Positions 50,846-59,139 of a stretch of 64,000 nt of DNA are shown here, piece after piece. Location of the stretch: NCBI RefSeq assembly GCF_001424225.1, contig NZ_LMOR01000004.1, forward strand, positions 770,485 to 834,484. Direction: 5' to 3'. Below the pieces are notes generated by a model. The model did no database searches, was not told the origin of the DNA, and saw only the letters and a program-made list of their open reading frames with translations. Positions within the stretch are counted from its first letter, which is position 1, and every line of letters begins with the position of its first letter. This DNA comes from Microbacterium sp. Leaf151 (lineage in GTDB: Bacteria; Actinomycetota; Actinomycetes; Actinomycetales; Microbacteriaceae). A program made the translations under genes and the position numbers.

Positions 50846-51337
50846 TTACACGCCGTCGCGCAGATCGCGGAAGAAGGCGTCCACATGCTGTCGCAGGCCC
50901 TCGATCCGGCGGTCGCGCGCGGCTGCCGCGTCGTGCCCGAGGTATGCGGGTGGATCGAGCCGGCGGACGTTGCGCGAGCACTCGAATCGCGCGCACACCA
51001 GGATGCCGACCGTGTTCCCGGCGCGCCCGGCCTTACCCGTACGGCGGGCCGAGAAGAACACGACGTCGTTGGGCAGCGTGATGTCAGAGCACCACGAGCA
51101 CTGCGGCCGTGAACGCGTGGGCTGCTCCGCCTGGCGCAGCTGCAGGCCGACGGCTTCTCCGTCGATCTCGGCCACGACGAACCCGAGGAGCGGAGCCTTG
51201 GCGTCGCGCCAACCGACGTAGTCGCGCCGGTCCCAGTCGGTGGTTTCGATGTCGGTGGGGAGGACGATCGCGCCGCGCTCACGGGTGGAGACGTTGACGA
51301 ACGAGGCGCGGAGGGCGGTTGCGGAGAGGGCGTGCAT
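50846..51337 (-). CDS. FBP-domain zinc-finger protein (EF-G-binding-like)
   Basis: A 163-residue protein of the FBP family, related to the C-terminal treble-clef zinc finger of fusidic-acid-resistance/EF-G-binding proteins. The zinc ligands are CSWC near residue 88 and C-x4-C in VCARFEC. A beta region (FVVAEIDGEAVGLQLR) precedes them. It may bind the ribosomal factor EF-G and affect drug response; that is known for family members, not shown here. The start at 51337 is the conserved MHALSATALR. Confidence 0.82.
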   Translation of the reverse strand: MHALSATALRASFVNVSTRERGAIVLPTDIETTDWDRRDYVGWRDAKAPLLGFVVAEIDGEAVGLQLRQAEQPTRSRPQCSWCSDITLPNDVVFFSARRTGKAGRAGNTVGILVCARFECSRNVRRLDPPAYLGHDAAAARDRRIEGLRQHVDAFFRDLRDGV

Positions 51338-51591
51338 GGTGTTCCCGTCGATGGGCCGCCCGGGCAGCAGGCGGCACGGCGTCCGCAAGGCATGCGAACG
51401 AGGGGACCCGGTCGTCAAACGACCACGGGTCGGCGACGCCCGCACGAACGGCGGGACGTCGGCACCGGTCACCCGGCGAGGAAGGCGGCGCGCACGGCGC
51501 CTGTGCCGCCGGCGCTCCGCGCGCCGACGACCCCCTCACGCCCGGAGGGCATCGACGAGGTGGAGGGGACCATACCCCTACGATACGCCGG

Positions 51592-51969
51592 TCAGGCGCG
51601 CAGGGCGGCCGAGCCGAGTGTGCGTTCCACCGCGATCTCGAGCACGACGCGGTCGGGGTTGACGCGCGGTTGGCGGTAACGCGCCGCATAGAGATCGACG
51701 GCGTGCGCCACGGCATCCGCGTCGTCGCTCACCCGGGCCGTGCCCTCGAAGCTGATCCAGCGCCCGCCGTCGACGGAGCAGATCGAGGCGCGCCCGCTCC
51801 GTGCGGCGTTGACGAACTTCTGCGTACCGCGGGAACCGATGACGCGCACGACGCCGTCCTCGTAGGTGAAGCCGACGGGGACGGCGTGCACCCGCCCCGA
51901 ACGTCCGACGGTCGAGAGGGTGGCCAGGTGATATTCGCTCAGGAAGGAGCGCGCGTCGTCGGTCAGCAC
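51592..51969 (-). CDS. PPOX-class F420-dependent enzyme
   Basis: A 125-residue split-barrel protein of the pyridoxamine-phosphate-oxidase-like, F420-binding class: FLSEYHLATLSTVGRSGRVHAVPVGF, then GSRGTQKFVNAARSGRASI. These small enzymes reduce cofactors or xenobiotics with F420. The GTG at 51969 overlaps the end of the upstream 2H phosphoesterase gene, so the two are coupled. An F420-type LLM oxidoreductase lies nearby at 49668. Confidence 0.82.
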   Translation of the reverse strand: MLTDDARSFLSEYHLATLSTVGRSGRVHAVPVGFTYEDGVVRVIGSRGTQKFVNAARSGRASICSVDGGRWISFEGTARVSDDADAVAHAVDLYAARYRQPRVNPDRVVLEIAVERTLGSAALRA

Positions 51970-52505
51970 GTCTCCAGCGTGCCACGTCCGACCGGGTCCG
52001 ATACCGTCCGCGTGGCGGAATCCCACCGGCGCACGCCGGTTGCGGTGACGGCGAGCTCCGTCTCCCCCGTCTCGGCCAGCACCGCCAACGCCTCACCGAT
52101 GCGTTCGAGCGGCACACGCCGCGCGAGGGTGACGTGCGCCGTCCACGCGCCGGGCCGCGTATGGATGGCGTCCTCCCCGGGGTCCGCCAGTGCGTGGACG
52201 CGGGCATGGAGATCCAGCAGCTCGACCGAGGGGATGACCGACCGCGCGATCACTCGCGATCGTCCGGCTCCGAAGAGCAGCGGCGCGCCCAGCGTGAGCC
52301 TCAGAGGCAGCCCCGCGGCGAGCACCGAAAGATCGGCGTCGGCGAGCTCGGGGCGTACGAGCAGTGTGATGTGCGGACGGTTGCTCTCGCCGGTGTGGCG
52401 CGCTTGGCTCGGCAGATCAGCGGCGCGCAGTGCGTCCCATTCCCGGCGCACCGCGGCATCCGAGGCCTCGTCGAACACGAGTTCCAAGCTGACGACGGCG
52501 GACAC
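51963..52505 (-). CDS. 2'-5' RNA ligase / 2H phosphoesterase superfamily protein
   Basis: A 180-residue protein with the two HxT motifs of the 2H superfamily, PHITLLV and AHVTLAR, about 90 residues apart. Members act on 2',3'-cyclic or linear nucleotide phosphates, for example in tRNA repair. The GTG at 52505 follows six bases past the DoxX stop; other GTG codons upstream at about 52526 are possible because ribosome binding sites are weak. It forms a unit with DoxX and the PPOX-class gene. Confidence 0.8.
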   Translation of the reverse strand: MSAVVSLELVFDEASDAAVRREWDALRAADLPSQARHTGESNRPHITLLVRPELADADLSVLAAGLPLRLTLGAPLLFGAGRSRVIARSVIPSVELLDLHARVHALADPGEDAIHTRPGAWTAHVTLARRVPLERIGEALAVLAETGETELAVTATGVRRWDSATRTVSDPVGRGTLETC

Positions 52506-52510
52506 GGTGC

Positions 52511-52888
52511 TCAGCGGGTCGACCACCACGCCGCTGCCACCAGCAGCGGCTGGAAGAACAGGCGGACGAAGCGCTTGCGGTCGGTGTCGAGCCCGAACGC
52601 CGAGCGGCCCTTGCGCCACTGGTCGATGTTGCCGGGGAAGATCGCGATGAAGAAGGCCGCCAGCGCGGCACCGATCCGACGTCGTTCCCGCGGCAGAGCC
52701 AAGAGCGCCAGACCGAAGGCGGCCTCGACGACTCCGGATGCCACGACCACGGCATCCCGGTCCAGCGGACCGCGCTCGACGATGACGTCGGGCACCTGCG
52801 CCTGGAAATCGCGACGCGCGAAGGTCAGGTGGGCGGTACCGGCGAACATCATGGCCGCAGCCAGCGTCCAACGCACGACAGATCTCAT
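52511..52888 (-). CDS. DoxX-like membrane protein
   Basis: A 125-residue protein with four hydrophobic segments and the DoxX-type pattern (MMFAGTAHLTFARRDFQAQVP; GVVEAAFGLALLALP; FIAIFPGNIDQW). DoxX-like proteins are linked to membrane redox and sulphur metabolism in other bacteria. TAGCGT (52896-52901, minus strand) lies seven bases before the ATG at 52888 and there is no Shine-Dalgarno site, so it starts a leaderless three-gene transcript. Confidence 0.8.
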   Translation of the reverse strand: MRSVVRWTLAAAMMFAGTAHLTFARRDFQAQVPDVIVERGPLDRDAVVVASGVVEAAFGLALLALPRERRRIGAALAAFFIAIFPGNIDQWRKGRSAFGLDTDRKRFVRLFFQPLLVAAAWWSTR

Positions 52889-53035
52889 GCCAGACACGCT
52901 AGTTCGCCCTGCGGGCGGGCCCTGCGGGCTTGACGAGGTACTCATGACGACCGCTACGGCACCCGTCCGGATTTCGCAACCCCGGGACGCCTTCCGCCTG
53001 CCCCGGTTGACTGGATCACGAACAGGAGGTGCACC

Positions 53036-53329
53036 GTGACCCTGACCGACGCCGCGTCCCCCGCGATCCGCGACGGCGATCTCGATGCCCTTCTGGTGCG
53101 CGCCGCCACGGGCGACTGCGATGCCTTCGTCGCGTTCTACGATGCGACGGCGTCGCGGGTGTATGCGGTGCTGTTGTCGGTGACGGGTGTCGCCGACCGC
53201 GCAGACGCGCTGCTGGAGGGCATCTACCTCGAGGCGTGGGAACGCATGCGTGGGCGCAGCGCCCCGCCGTGCCCTGGGATGCACTGGGTGTCCTCGATAG
53301 CCCACCGACACGCCACCGGCCGTCGCTGA
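53036..53329 (+). CDS. Stand-alone sigma-70 region 2 protein (ECF-like, no region 4)
   Basis: A 97-residue protein. Residues 15-75 match ECF sigma region 2 (LLVRAATGDCDAFVAFYDATASRVYAV, later AWERM) and the end reads MHWVSSIAHRHATGRR, where ECF factors continue through WL-x-IAHR into the linker and region 4. Region 4, which reads the -35 box, is absent. AGGAGG precedes the GTG. Either the gene is a truncated remnant or the short protein has its own role, for example competing for core RNA polymerase. Confidence 0.7.
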   Translation: MTLTDAASPAIRDGDLDALLVRAATGDCDAFVAFYDATASRVYAVLLSVTGVADRADALLEGIYLEAWERMRGRSAPPCPGMHWVSSIAHRHATGRR

Positions 53330-53424
53330 GTCCGCCGGCGCGCGGTCTCACTTCGTTCCGCCACCGTGATTCTCGGCTGTCGAACTAGAATGACCGCACG
53401 GGTGGCTGAGCCTCGAGGAGACGT

Positions 53425-53880
53425 ATGACGATCGAGATCGAAGACGACGCCGCGACCACCGCTGCACGGGCTGTTGAGCGCCTACGCCTCGCCGAGGCGC
53501 GGCTCGCCCGCCGCCGCCAGTCCGATTGCGGGCCGAGCGAGAACGCGCGCGCCGCGATGCGCTTCATCCTCGAGCGCGCCGACGCGGGAGCCACCGTCAC
53601 GCCCTCCGAGCTCGCTCAGCACCTCGGCATCTCCGCCGCATCGGTCACCGGCATGCTCGACCGGCTGCATGCCGGTGGTCTGGTCGCGTTCGTCGCGAAC
53701 CCGACCGACCGTCGCAGCAAGTTCGTCGTGCCGTTCGACCGCGGGACCGATCCCGACGCCATCGATCCGGTCACGGCGCAGATCCGTGCCTTCGCTGCCG
53801 AGCTGCCCGACGACGCGGCAGACCACGTGGCCGCGTTCCTCGACCGCGTACGAGAAGTCGTCGACGCGGAATGCGCCTGA
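53425..53880 (+). CDS. MarR-family regulator, second copy
   Basis: A 151-residue winged-helix protein: ELAQHLGISAASVTGMLDRLHAGGLV, then wing NPTDRRSKFVVPF. It resembles the MarR at 24080 in the recognition helix (VSTASVTALLDRL there) but lacks its Cys-rich tail. GAGGAG precedes the ATG. It is convergent with the second DUF7882-type gene, whose stop lies six bases away. Confidence 0.85.
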   Translation: MTIEIEDDAATTAARAVERLRLAEARLARRRQSDCGPSENARAAMRFILERADAGATVTPSELAQHLGISAASVTGMLDRLHAGGLVAFVANPTDRRSKFVVPFDRGTDPDAIDPVTAQIRAFAAELPDDAADHVAAFLDRVREVVDAECA

Positions 53881-53886
53881 GCGCGA

Positions 53887-54201
53887 TCACACGCTGGGCG
53901 GCGAGTCGGCATCGGGCTCGGGGGTGACGCTGAGTCCCTGGGGCGCGCTCGCCTCGTTCATCAGGTCCTCGACCCACCGGCGATTCAGCTGCGGGGGCTT
54001 GCTGCCGTAGAAGTGGAAGACGAGGGGGATCGACGGCGAGATCCACAGGGAGCGCGTGCCGCTTCCGTCTCCCATCGGGAAGTGGAACATGAACGGCTCG
54101 CTGCGGCGCAGCTTGTTCATGAAGACGACGCGCAGGTGTGAGAGCGTCCGGTCCTCGATGTCGAATGTGTGACCGAGCGTGTTGTAAACCAATTTTCCCA
54201 C
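53887..54201 (-). CDS. DUF7882-type protein, second copy
   Basis: A 104-residue protein similar to the one at 23627: MGKLVYNTLGHTFDIEDRTLSHLRVVF, KLRRSEPFMFHF and LWISPSIPLVFHF align with the first copy. Function is unknown. Both copies have a MarR-family neighbour. An inverted repeat (54232-54246) lies 30 bases upstream of the start, a possible regulatory site. Confidence 0.8.
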   Translation of the reverse strand: MGKLVYNTLGHTFDIEDRTLSHLRVVFMNKLRRSEPFMFHFPMGDGSGTRSLWISPSIPLVFHFYGSKPPQLNRRWVEDLMNEASAPQGLSVTPEPDADSPPSV

Positions 54202-54231
54202 CGCACAAGTCTATATCGCGCGGCTCACGAA

Positions 54232-54246
54232 CTATCTGACGGATAG
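54232..54246. promoter_or_regulatory. Possible operator upstream of second DUF7882 gene
   Basis: CTATC-TGACG-GATAG is an inverted repeat with a five-base spacer in the AT-rich gap between the DUF7882 gene and the divergent GH6 gene. It has the same arm and spacer geometry as the 24036 site, with different bases. Confidence 0.4.
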
Positions 54247-54256
54247 GCGCATCGTG

Positions 54257-55291
54257 ATGGATAGAGTGCTTCGCGTGCCGACACCGCGTCCGACTCCGAG
54301 GTCACGGCGACCGCGTCCGCGCGTCGCTCGCCGCGTCGTCGTCGCGCTGGGCGCGGTGGCATTGATCGTTGCCGTCGGCATCGCCGTGGCCTCCACGCTG
54401 CTCGCCGCGTCGCCGGAGGCCCCGCACGTCGGCACACGTATCCTCGTGCCCGCTGCATCCAAGGCGGCGAGCGCCGCATCCGACCCCGCCGCCGACCTCG
54501 AGCAGACCGCCGCGGCGGAATGGTTGGCGCAGCAGCCGACCACCGTGTGGCTCACTCCGGAGTCCGACCCCGTGGACGCCGTGGAGGAGCGCGTGGCCCG
54601 CCTCCTCGACGAGGCACGCGACCAGGGTGCCGCCCTGTCCCTCGCCGTGTACGGTCTCCCCGACAGGGACTGCGGCAATCAGTCGGCGGGAGGCCTCGCT
54701 CCCGACGCCTACGGCGAATGGACCGCGCGCATCGGTCGAGCGCTGCACGCGGTAGCCGGCGTCGACAAGATCGTCATCCTCGAGCCCGACAGCATCGCCC
54801 TCGCCTCGTCGTGCGGCTCGATCGCCGAGCGCACGGCCCATTTGCGCCGCGCCGTCGACAACCTCAGGGGCGACGACATCTCTATCTACGTCGATGCAGG
54901 GCACTCCGCCTGGCATCCGGTGGATGAGATGGCCGCGCTGCTCCAGGCGACGGAGCTCCTGCCCGAGGTGCGCGGAATCGCCCTCAACGTCTCGAACTAC
55001 CAGGACACCACCGCCGAGATCGCCTACGCGCACGCCCTGTCGGATCGCCTGGGCGGCACGCACGCCATCATCGACACCTCACGCAACGGCGCAGGTCCCG
55101 CGGGAGCGCAGTGGTGCAACCCGAGAGGCCGCCTCGTCGGCAGTCCGAGCGGCTCGTTCGGCGACGAGGTCGTCGACACGAACCTCTGGATCAAGCCTCC
55201 CGGCGAGAGCGACGGGTGGTGCAACGGCGGTCCTGCCGCCGGCACGTGGTGGCCGGATGCCGCGGTCGAGCTGACAAGGGAGAGTCGCTGA
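54257..55291 (+). CDS. Membrane-anchored GH6 endoglucanase/cellobiohydrolase-like enzyme
   Basis: A 344-residue GH6 hydrolase. A basic N-terminus and one membrane helix (about residues 26-50) place the enzyme outside. Family motifs: YGLPDRDCGNQSAGG, the acidic ILEPDSIA, YVDAGHSAW, NVSNYQ, DTSRNG, WCNPRGR and LWIKPPGESDG. It cuts beta-1,4-glucan. No cellulose-binding module is present and it is close to a GT2 synthase, so it more likely trims a self-made glucan than digests plant cellulose. GTG at 54254 is an alternative start. Confidence 0.9.
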   Translation: MDRVLRVPTPRPTPRSRRPRPRVARRVVVALGAVALIVAVGIAVASTLLAASPEAPHVGTRILVPAASKAASAASDPAADLEQTAAAEWLAQQPTTVWLTPESDPVDAVEERVARLLDEARDQGAALSLAVYGLPDRDCGNQSAGGLAPDAYGEWTARIGRALHAVAGVDKIVILEPDSIALASSCGSIAERTAHLRRAVDNLRGDDISIYVDAGHSAWHPVDEMAALLQATELLPEVRGIALNVSNYQDTTAEIAYAHALSDRLGGTHAIIDTSRNGAGPAGAQWCNPRGRLVGSPSGSFGDEVVDTNLWIKPPGESDGWCNGGPAAGTWWPDAAVELTRESR

Positions 55292-55408
55292 CCGGCGCAG
55301 CCGCTGTCCACGACGCGAAGTGTGCCAAGATGGCGCTCGTCGCACTGCGACACCGTGTCTCGGGGGAGAACGCGGGCGCGTCACGCGCGAAGGCGGAGGA
55401 GTAGGGCA

Positions 55409-56281
55409 ATGAGCGACACGACAGCGCGGGCGAAAACGGCGGTCATCGTCGAAGACGATCCCGACATCCGGCATCTCCTCGCCGACGTCCTCGAGTCGGC
55501 GGGGTTCTCCACGGTCTCCGTGGGGAACGGCATCGACGGCGTCCGCGCGGTGATCGCGTACCAGCCGCTCATCACCACGCTCGACGTGAACATGCCGGGC
55601 ATCGACGGTTTCGAAGCCGCCCGCCGTATCCGTCAACAGAGTGACACGTACATCATCATGCTCACGGGCCTCGAGGAAGAGGCTGACGTCGTACTCGGTC
55701 TCGGAGCCGGCGCCGACGAGTACGTGGTGAAGCCGTTCCGGCCCCGCGAACTTCGCGCGCGGATCGAGGCGCTGCTGCGCCGACCGCGCGCCGGTGAGGC
55801 TGGTGCGCCCGCGCCCGCCCCGCGGCAAGAGAGCGTCGGCCCGTCTTTTCCTGCCCCTCGTTCAGAGGCCGAAGAGGCAGGCCCGACCACGGGGACCGAT
55901 GTCATCGTGCGTCCATCGGTCGGCGAGATCGTCTCCCCCGGAGACGTCTGGCTCGTTCATCGCGATCTGCACCTCGATCCCGACAGTCGACTCGTGCGGC
56001 TCGCGGGTGACGAGCTCGACCTCACCCGCACGGAGTTCGATCTGCTCGCCACGCTGATGGAGTCCAAGCGACGCGTCCGCAGCAAAGCGGACCTCACACT
56101 CGTTCTCCGCGGCGAGTCCTACGTCACCAGCTACTTCGTCGGCGACGCCGACAAGCGGGCGATCGAGGCGCACATGACGAACCTCCGCCGCAAACTCGGC
56201 GACACCCCGGCCAACCCGCGCTACATCGAGACCGTCCGGGGCGTCGGGTATCGCCTGACGTCGGAGCATTCCGCGTCCTGA
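55409..56281 (+). CDS. OmpR-type response regulator with long linker
   Basis: A 290-residue two-component regulator. The receiver has acidic pocket E15-D16-D17, phospho-acceptor D59 in LDVNMPGIDG and the Lys in VVKPF. A linker of about 60 residues rich in Pro, Ala and Glu follows. The C-terminal winged helix (RTEFDLLATLM, then MTNLRRKLGD, YIETVRGVGYRL) binds DNA. GGAGGAG precedes the ATG. Its partner kinase may be the one at 59140, two genes away. Confidence 0.92.
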   Translation: MSDTTARAKTAVIVEDDPDIRHLLADVLESAGFSTVSVGNGIDGVRAVIAYQPLITTLDVNMPGIDGFEAARRIRQQSDTYIIMLTGLEEEADVVLGLGAGADEYVVKPFRPRELRARIEALLRRPRAGEAGAPAPAPRQESVGPSFPAPRSEAEEAGPTTGTDVIVRPSVGEIVSPGDVWLVHRDLHLDPDSRLVRLAGDELDLTRTEFDLLATLMESKRRVRSKADLTLVLRGESYVTSYFVGDADKRAIEAHMTNLRRKLGDTPANPRYIETVRGVGYRLTSEHSAS

Positions 56282-56370
56282 TGTCGCCGCACGAAACAGA
56301 TGCCGCGCCCCCTCCCGGGGCCGCGGCATCCGCCCCTCCTCTCGTTCGGGCGATCGGAGGCGATCGTTCG

Positions 56371-57840
56371 TCAGACCTTGAAGCCGTGCTGGCGACGAAC
56401 GAGCTTGGAGAACATCATCAGCGTCTGCAGCACGGTGACCACCCCGACGATCGGCCACCCGATCCACAGGATCGACGACTGGACGGTCGGCCCGACCAGC
56501 ATCCAGATGACGGCCAGTGCGACGGCGGCGGCGACGAGGACGAGCAGCGGCACCCAGTGCCCCAGCCCCCCGCCGCGCTCCGCCTTCGCCTGCATCGCCC
56601 AGTTGTCCACCTTCTTGCGCGACAGGAAGCGAGACCACGAGCGCACGAAGTGACTGATGCGCACCCACATGAAGATCTCGGCGGGCAGGAACAGCACGGC
56701 GAAAAAGATATCGGTGCGGTTGACGTTCTTCATGGTGCGCGCGATACGCAGGTTCAACAACATGGCCACCGCCGGCGGGATGAGCCACAGCGGCGAGAAC
56801 GCGAAGGCATCGATCGACAGCGAACCGGCGAGCAGCGTCAGAAACGCCACTCGGACGAAGAGGTTGGTCAGCATGCCGAAGTTCTCGAACCACCGCAGGC
56901 GCAGGTTCGGGTGGAAGGGTTGACCCTTCGTGTCGCCCCGCTGACCGGGCCACATGAGCTCGATCGCCCCATAGGTCCACTTGACCTGCTGCGCGTCGTA
57001 CGCCGAGAGGGTGGTCATGCCGCCCACGTCGGCGCGAGCGAACGGGCTGATCTTCGTGAGGTACCCGGCGCTCTTGATCTGCAGCGAGAGCAGCGAGTCC
57101 TCGACCTCGGAGTCCTTCACCCACGGAGTCGACTGATGGTTCTGCGCCATGGCCTCGCGCAGGGCGCTCGTGGAGAAGATCGAGAACTGCCCCCCGAGCA
57201 CGGCCATGTTGCGCCCGCGCAGCATGTTCTGCAGGTTGAAGGCGGCGAACTGGGTCCGCTGTCCGGCGATGAGGAAGCGGGCCATCGCACCGGTGATGGG
57301 CTTGTCGTCGATCGTGTATATCGCCGAGATGCCGCCGATGCGCGAATCCGAGACGGCCTCGCTCTCGAGGTACTCCACGGCCCGACTGTCGGCGACGGTG
57401 TCGCCGTCGACGCCCAGCAGGTAGTCGTATCCCTCGACGAGGGCGTAGCCGTAGTTGAGCGCCCCGACCTTCTTGTCGGGGTTCTTTCCGATGTCGTGCA
57501 CGAACACCTCGGTGAACTGCTCTCCGAGATCGGTGCGCAGCTCATGGGGACCGCTGTAGGCGGAGGCGATCTTGACCGTCGCATCCGAGGTGTTGTTGAC
57601 GACGACGTGGATGACATCCGGCACGCGGGTCTGCGCGAGAAGCGCCTCGATGACGCCCGCGATCGACTCCTCCTCGTTGTAGGCGGGGATCACGCACCCG
57701 ATCGTCGAGCGGTGCACGTTGGTGTCTTCGAGAACCGACGCGAACTCGTCGGCGAGAGTCTCGTCGTGAACCGGCGTCTGCTCGAGCTCGTGCACGCGAA
57801 GCGTGCGCGAGCGGGGTGTGAACTCTCGCACATCGGTCAT
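56371..57840 (-). CDS. BcsA-like family 2 glycosyltransferase, membrane synthase
   Basis: A 489-residue processive GT2. The cytoplasmic catalytic domain shows CVIPAYNEEESI, substrate motif VDGDTV, acceptor-side SEVEDS and the processivity motif as QQVKW rather than QxxRW. Five or more membrane helices follow (from about residue 300), with none clearly before the domain and no PilZ domain. It would build a beta-linked polysaccharide such as glucan. GAGAGGAAGG precedes the ATG at 57840. The GH6, sensor and regulator genes around it suggest one exopolysaccharide module. Confidence 0.9.
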   Translation of the reverse strand: MTDVREFTPRSRTLRVHELEQTPVHDETLADEFASVLEDTNVHRSTIGCVIPAYNEEESIAGVIEALLAQTRVPDVIHVVVNNTSDATVKIASAYSGPHELRTDLGEQFTEVFVHDIGKNPDKKVGALNYGYALVEGYDYLLGVDGDTVADSRAVEYLESEAVSDSRIGGISAIYTIDDKPITGAMARFLIAGQRTQFAAFNLQNMLRGRNMAVLGGQFSIFSTSALREAMAQNHQSTPWVKDSEVEDSLLSLQIKSAGYLTKISPFARADVGGMTTLSAYDAQQVKWTYGAIELMWPGQRGDTKGQPFHPNLRLRWFENFGMLTNLFVRVAFLTLLAGSLSIDAFAFSPLWLIPPAVAMLLNLRIARTMKNVNRTDIFFAVLFLPAEIFMWVRISHFVRSWSRFLSRKKVDNWAMQAKAERGGGLGHWVPLLVLVAAAVALAVIWMLVGPTVQSSILWIGWPIVGVVTVLQTLMMFSKLVRRQHGFKV

Positions 57841-57983
57841 GACGGGGCCTTCCTCTCAGCGGGTGACCTGTTGGCCGGTACCGACTCTGGGCCACCCGCC
57901 GCAACGCCCCGCCTGCGCCGGGGCCCGGCCTCCGCAAGATTCGCGCAAGATTCGCCGGTCCGTCTTCGAGGAGCGAGCGTCGC

Positions 57984-59057
57984 ATGATCGTCCTTGCGCT
58001 CGTGTCGACAATCGCGGCTGCCGTCTTCGCCCTCACCGTCCTGTTCCTCGCCCATGGACGGCGCGACGACGATCGCGGCGGGGCCCGCGCCGAGATGGTG
58101 CGGTACTTCGGGATGTCGGCGCTCGCCGCCCTGCTGTGCGGGGCGATGAACGTCCTCGAGGCGGCGGGCGCCGGGACCGCAGCCGCCGCGGGCGGAAACG
58201 CCACCAACGTGATGGCTGCCGGTCTGCTGTGGGCGGGTGCGCGTCGCCTCAATCTCCGCCGCACCGTCGGCGCGATCGGTGTCGTCGCGACCGGGATCTT
58301 CCTCCTGGGACTGACCTTCGTCGTCTCCCTCGAGGACGCGACCGTGCTCAAAACCGCCGGGCTCGCCGTTTTCGCCCTGCTCGGCGCGGTGGAGTGCGCG
58401 CATCGTCCGCTGGGCGACCTGCGCGGAACACGGGTGCTGACGTGGACCCTCGGGGTCTTCGCCGCCTACAACGTCGTACGGCTCGCGGTGGTCGCGGCGG
58501 TCGGCACCGCCCCTCTGGTGGAGCCGGGGCGCCTCTCCGCCGAGGCGACCGCCATCGTGAGTGCGGTCGCCATCGCCTTCGTCACCGTGGGCGCGGTTCG
58601 CCTCGGCCGCCAACTCGACGACCGACCGTCACCCGGCACGCGCGCCCACGACCGTGGAGCCCTCCGGCGCGAGGCCGCGCGTCTGATCGCGGCGCACGGT
58701 CGCCTGCGGGTCACGGTGGTGCACGTGCCCGAGCTCGACCTCATCCGGACCGCACACAGCATCGACCGCGGGCGCGAGATGCTGAGAGCAGCGGCTGATG
58801 CGGTGGATGACGCGTTACCCGACGGAGCGGCAGGCATTCCCGTGCGTGATACCGTGTTCGCCGTTTCCTCGGTGAAGACGGCCCCCGATGAGACGGAAGA
58901 CGCCATTCGTCGCGCGTGGGCCCGGCGCATGGACCTCCTCGGCTCCGACGACGTTCCCGACCTTTCCTTCCAGTACTCCCTGGTCTCGACGGTCGACGGT
59001 CTGTCCGCACTCATGAAGCGCCGCATCCCGCGTCCGCGCTCCGGCACGCTCCGGTGA
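57984..59057 (+). CDS. Seven-helix membrane protein with possible degenerate GGDEF-like domain
   Basis: A 357-residue protein with about seven membrane segments (residues 1-215), then a soluble domain of about 140 residues. The soluble part (LRVTVVHVPELDLIRTAHSI, DRGREMLRAAADAVDDALP, VFAVSSV) follows the spacing of a GGDEF fold but lacks the GG(D/E)EF signature, so it could not make c-di-GMP. The assignment is by pattern only. Divergent from the GT2 synthase and just before the histidine kinase, it may be a sensor for this module. Confidence 0.65.
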   Translation: MIVLALVSTIAAAVFALTVLFLAHGRRDDDRGGARAEMVRYFGMSALAALLCGAMNVLEAAGAGTAAAAGGNATNVMAAGLLWAGARRLNLRRTVGAIGVVATGIFLLGLTFVVSLEDATVLKTAGLAVFALLGAVECAHRPLGDLRGTRVLTWTLGVFAAYNVVRLAVVAAVGTAPLVEPGRLSAEATAIVSAVAIAFVTVGAVRLGRQLDDRPSPGTRAHDRGALRREAARLIAAHGRLRVTVVHVPELDLIRTAHSIDRGREMLRAAADAVDDALPDGAAGIPVRDTVFAVSSVKTAPDETEDAIRRAWARRMDLLGSDDVPDLSFQYSLVSTVDGLSALMKRRIPRPRSGTLR

Positions 59058-59139
59058 AGCGATGAGCCCACGTTCACGGGGGACGGGACCCGATCGAGCG
59101 ACCGCCGCGGCCCCCCTCGGCGTCGATAAACTCGCAGGC

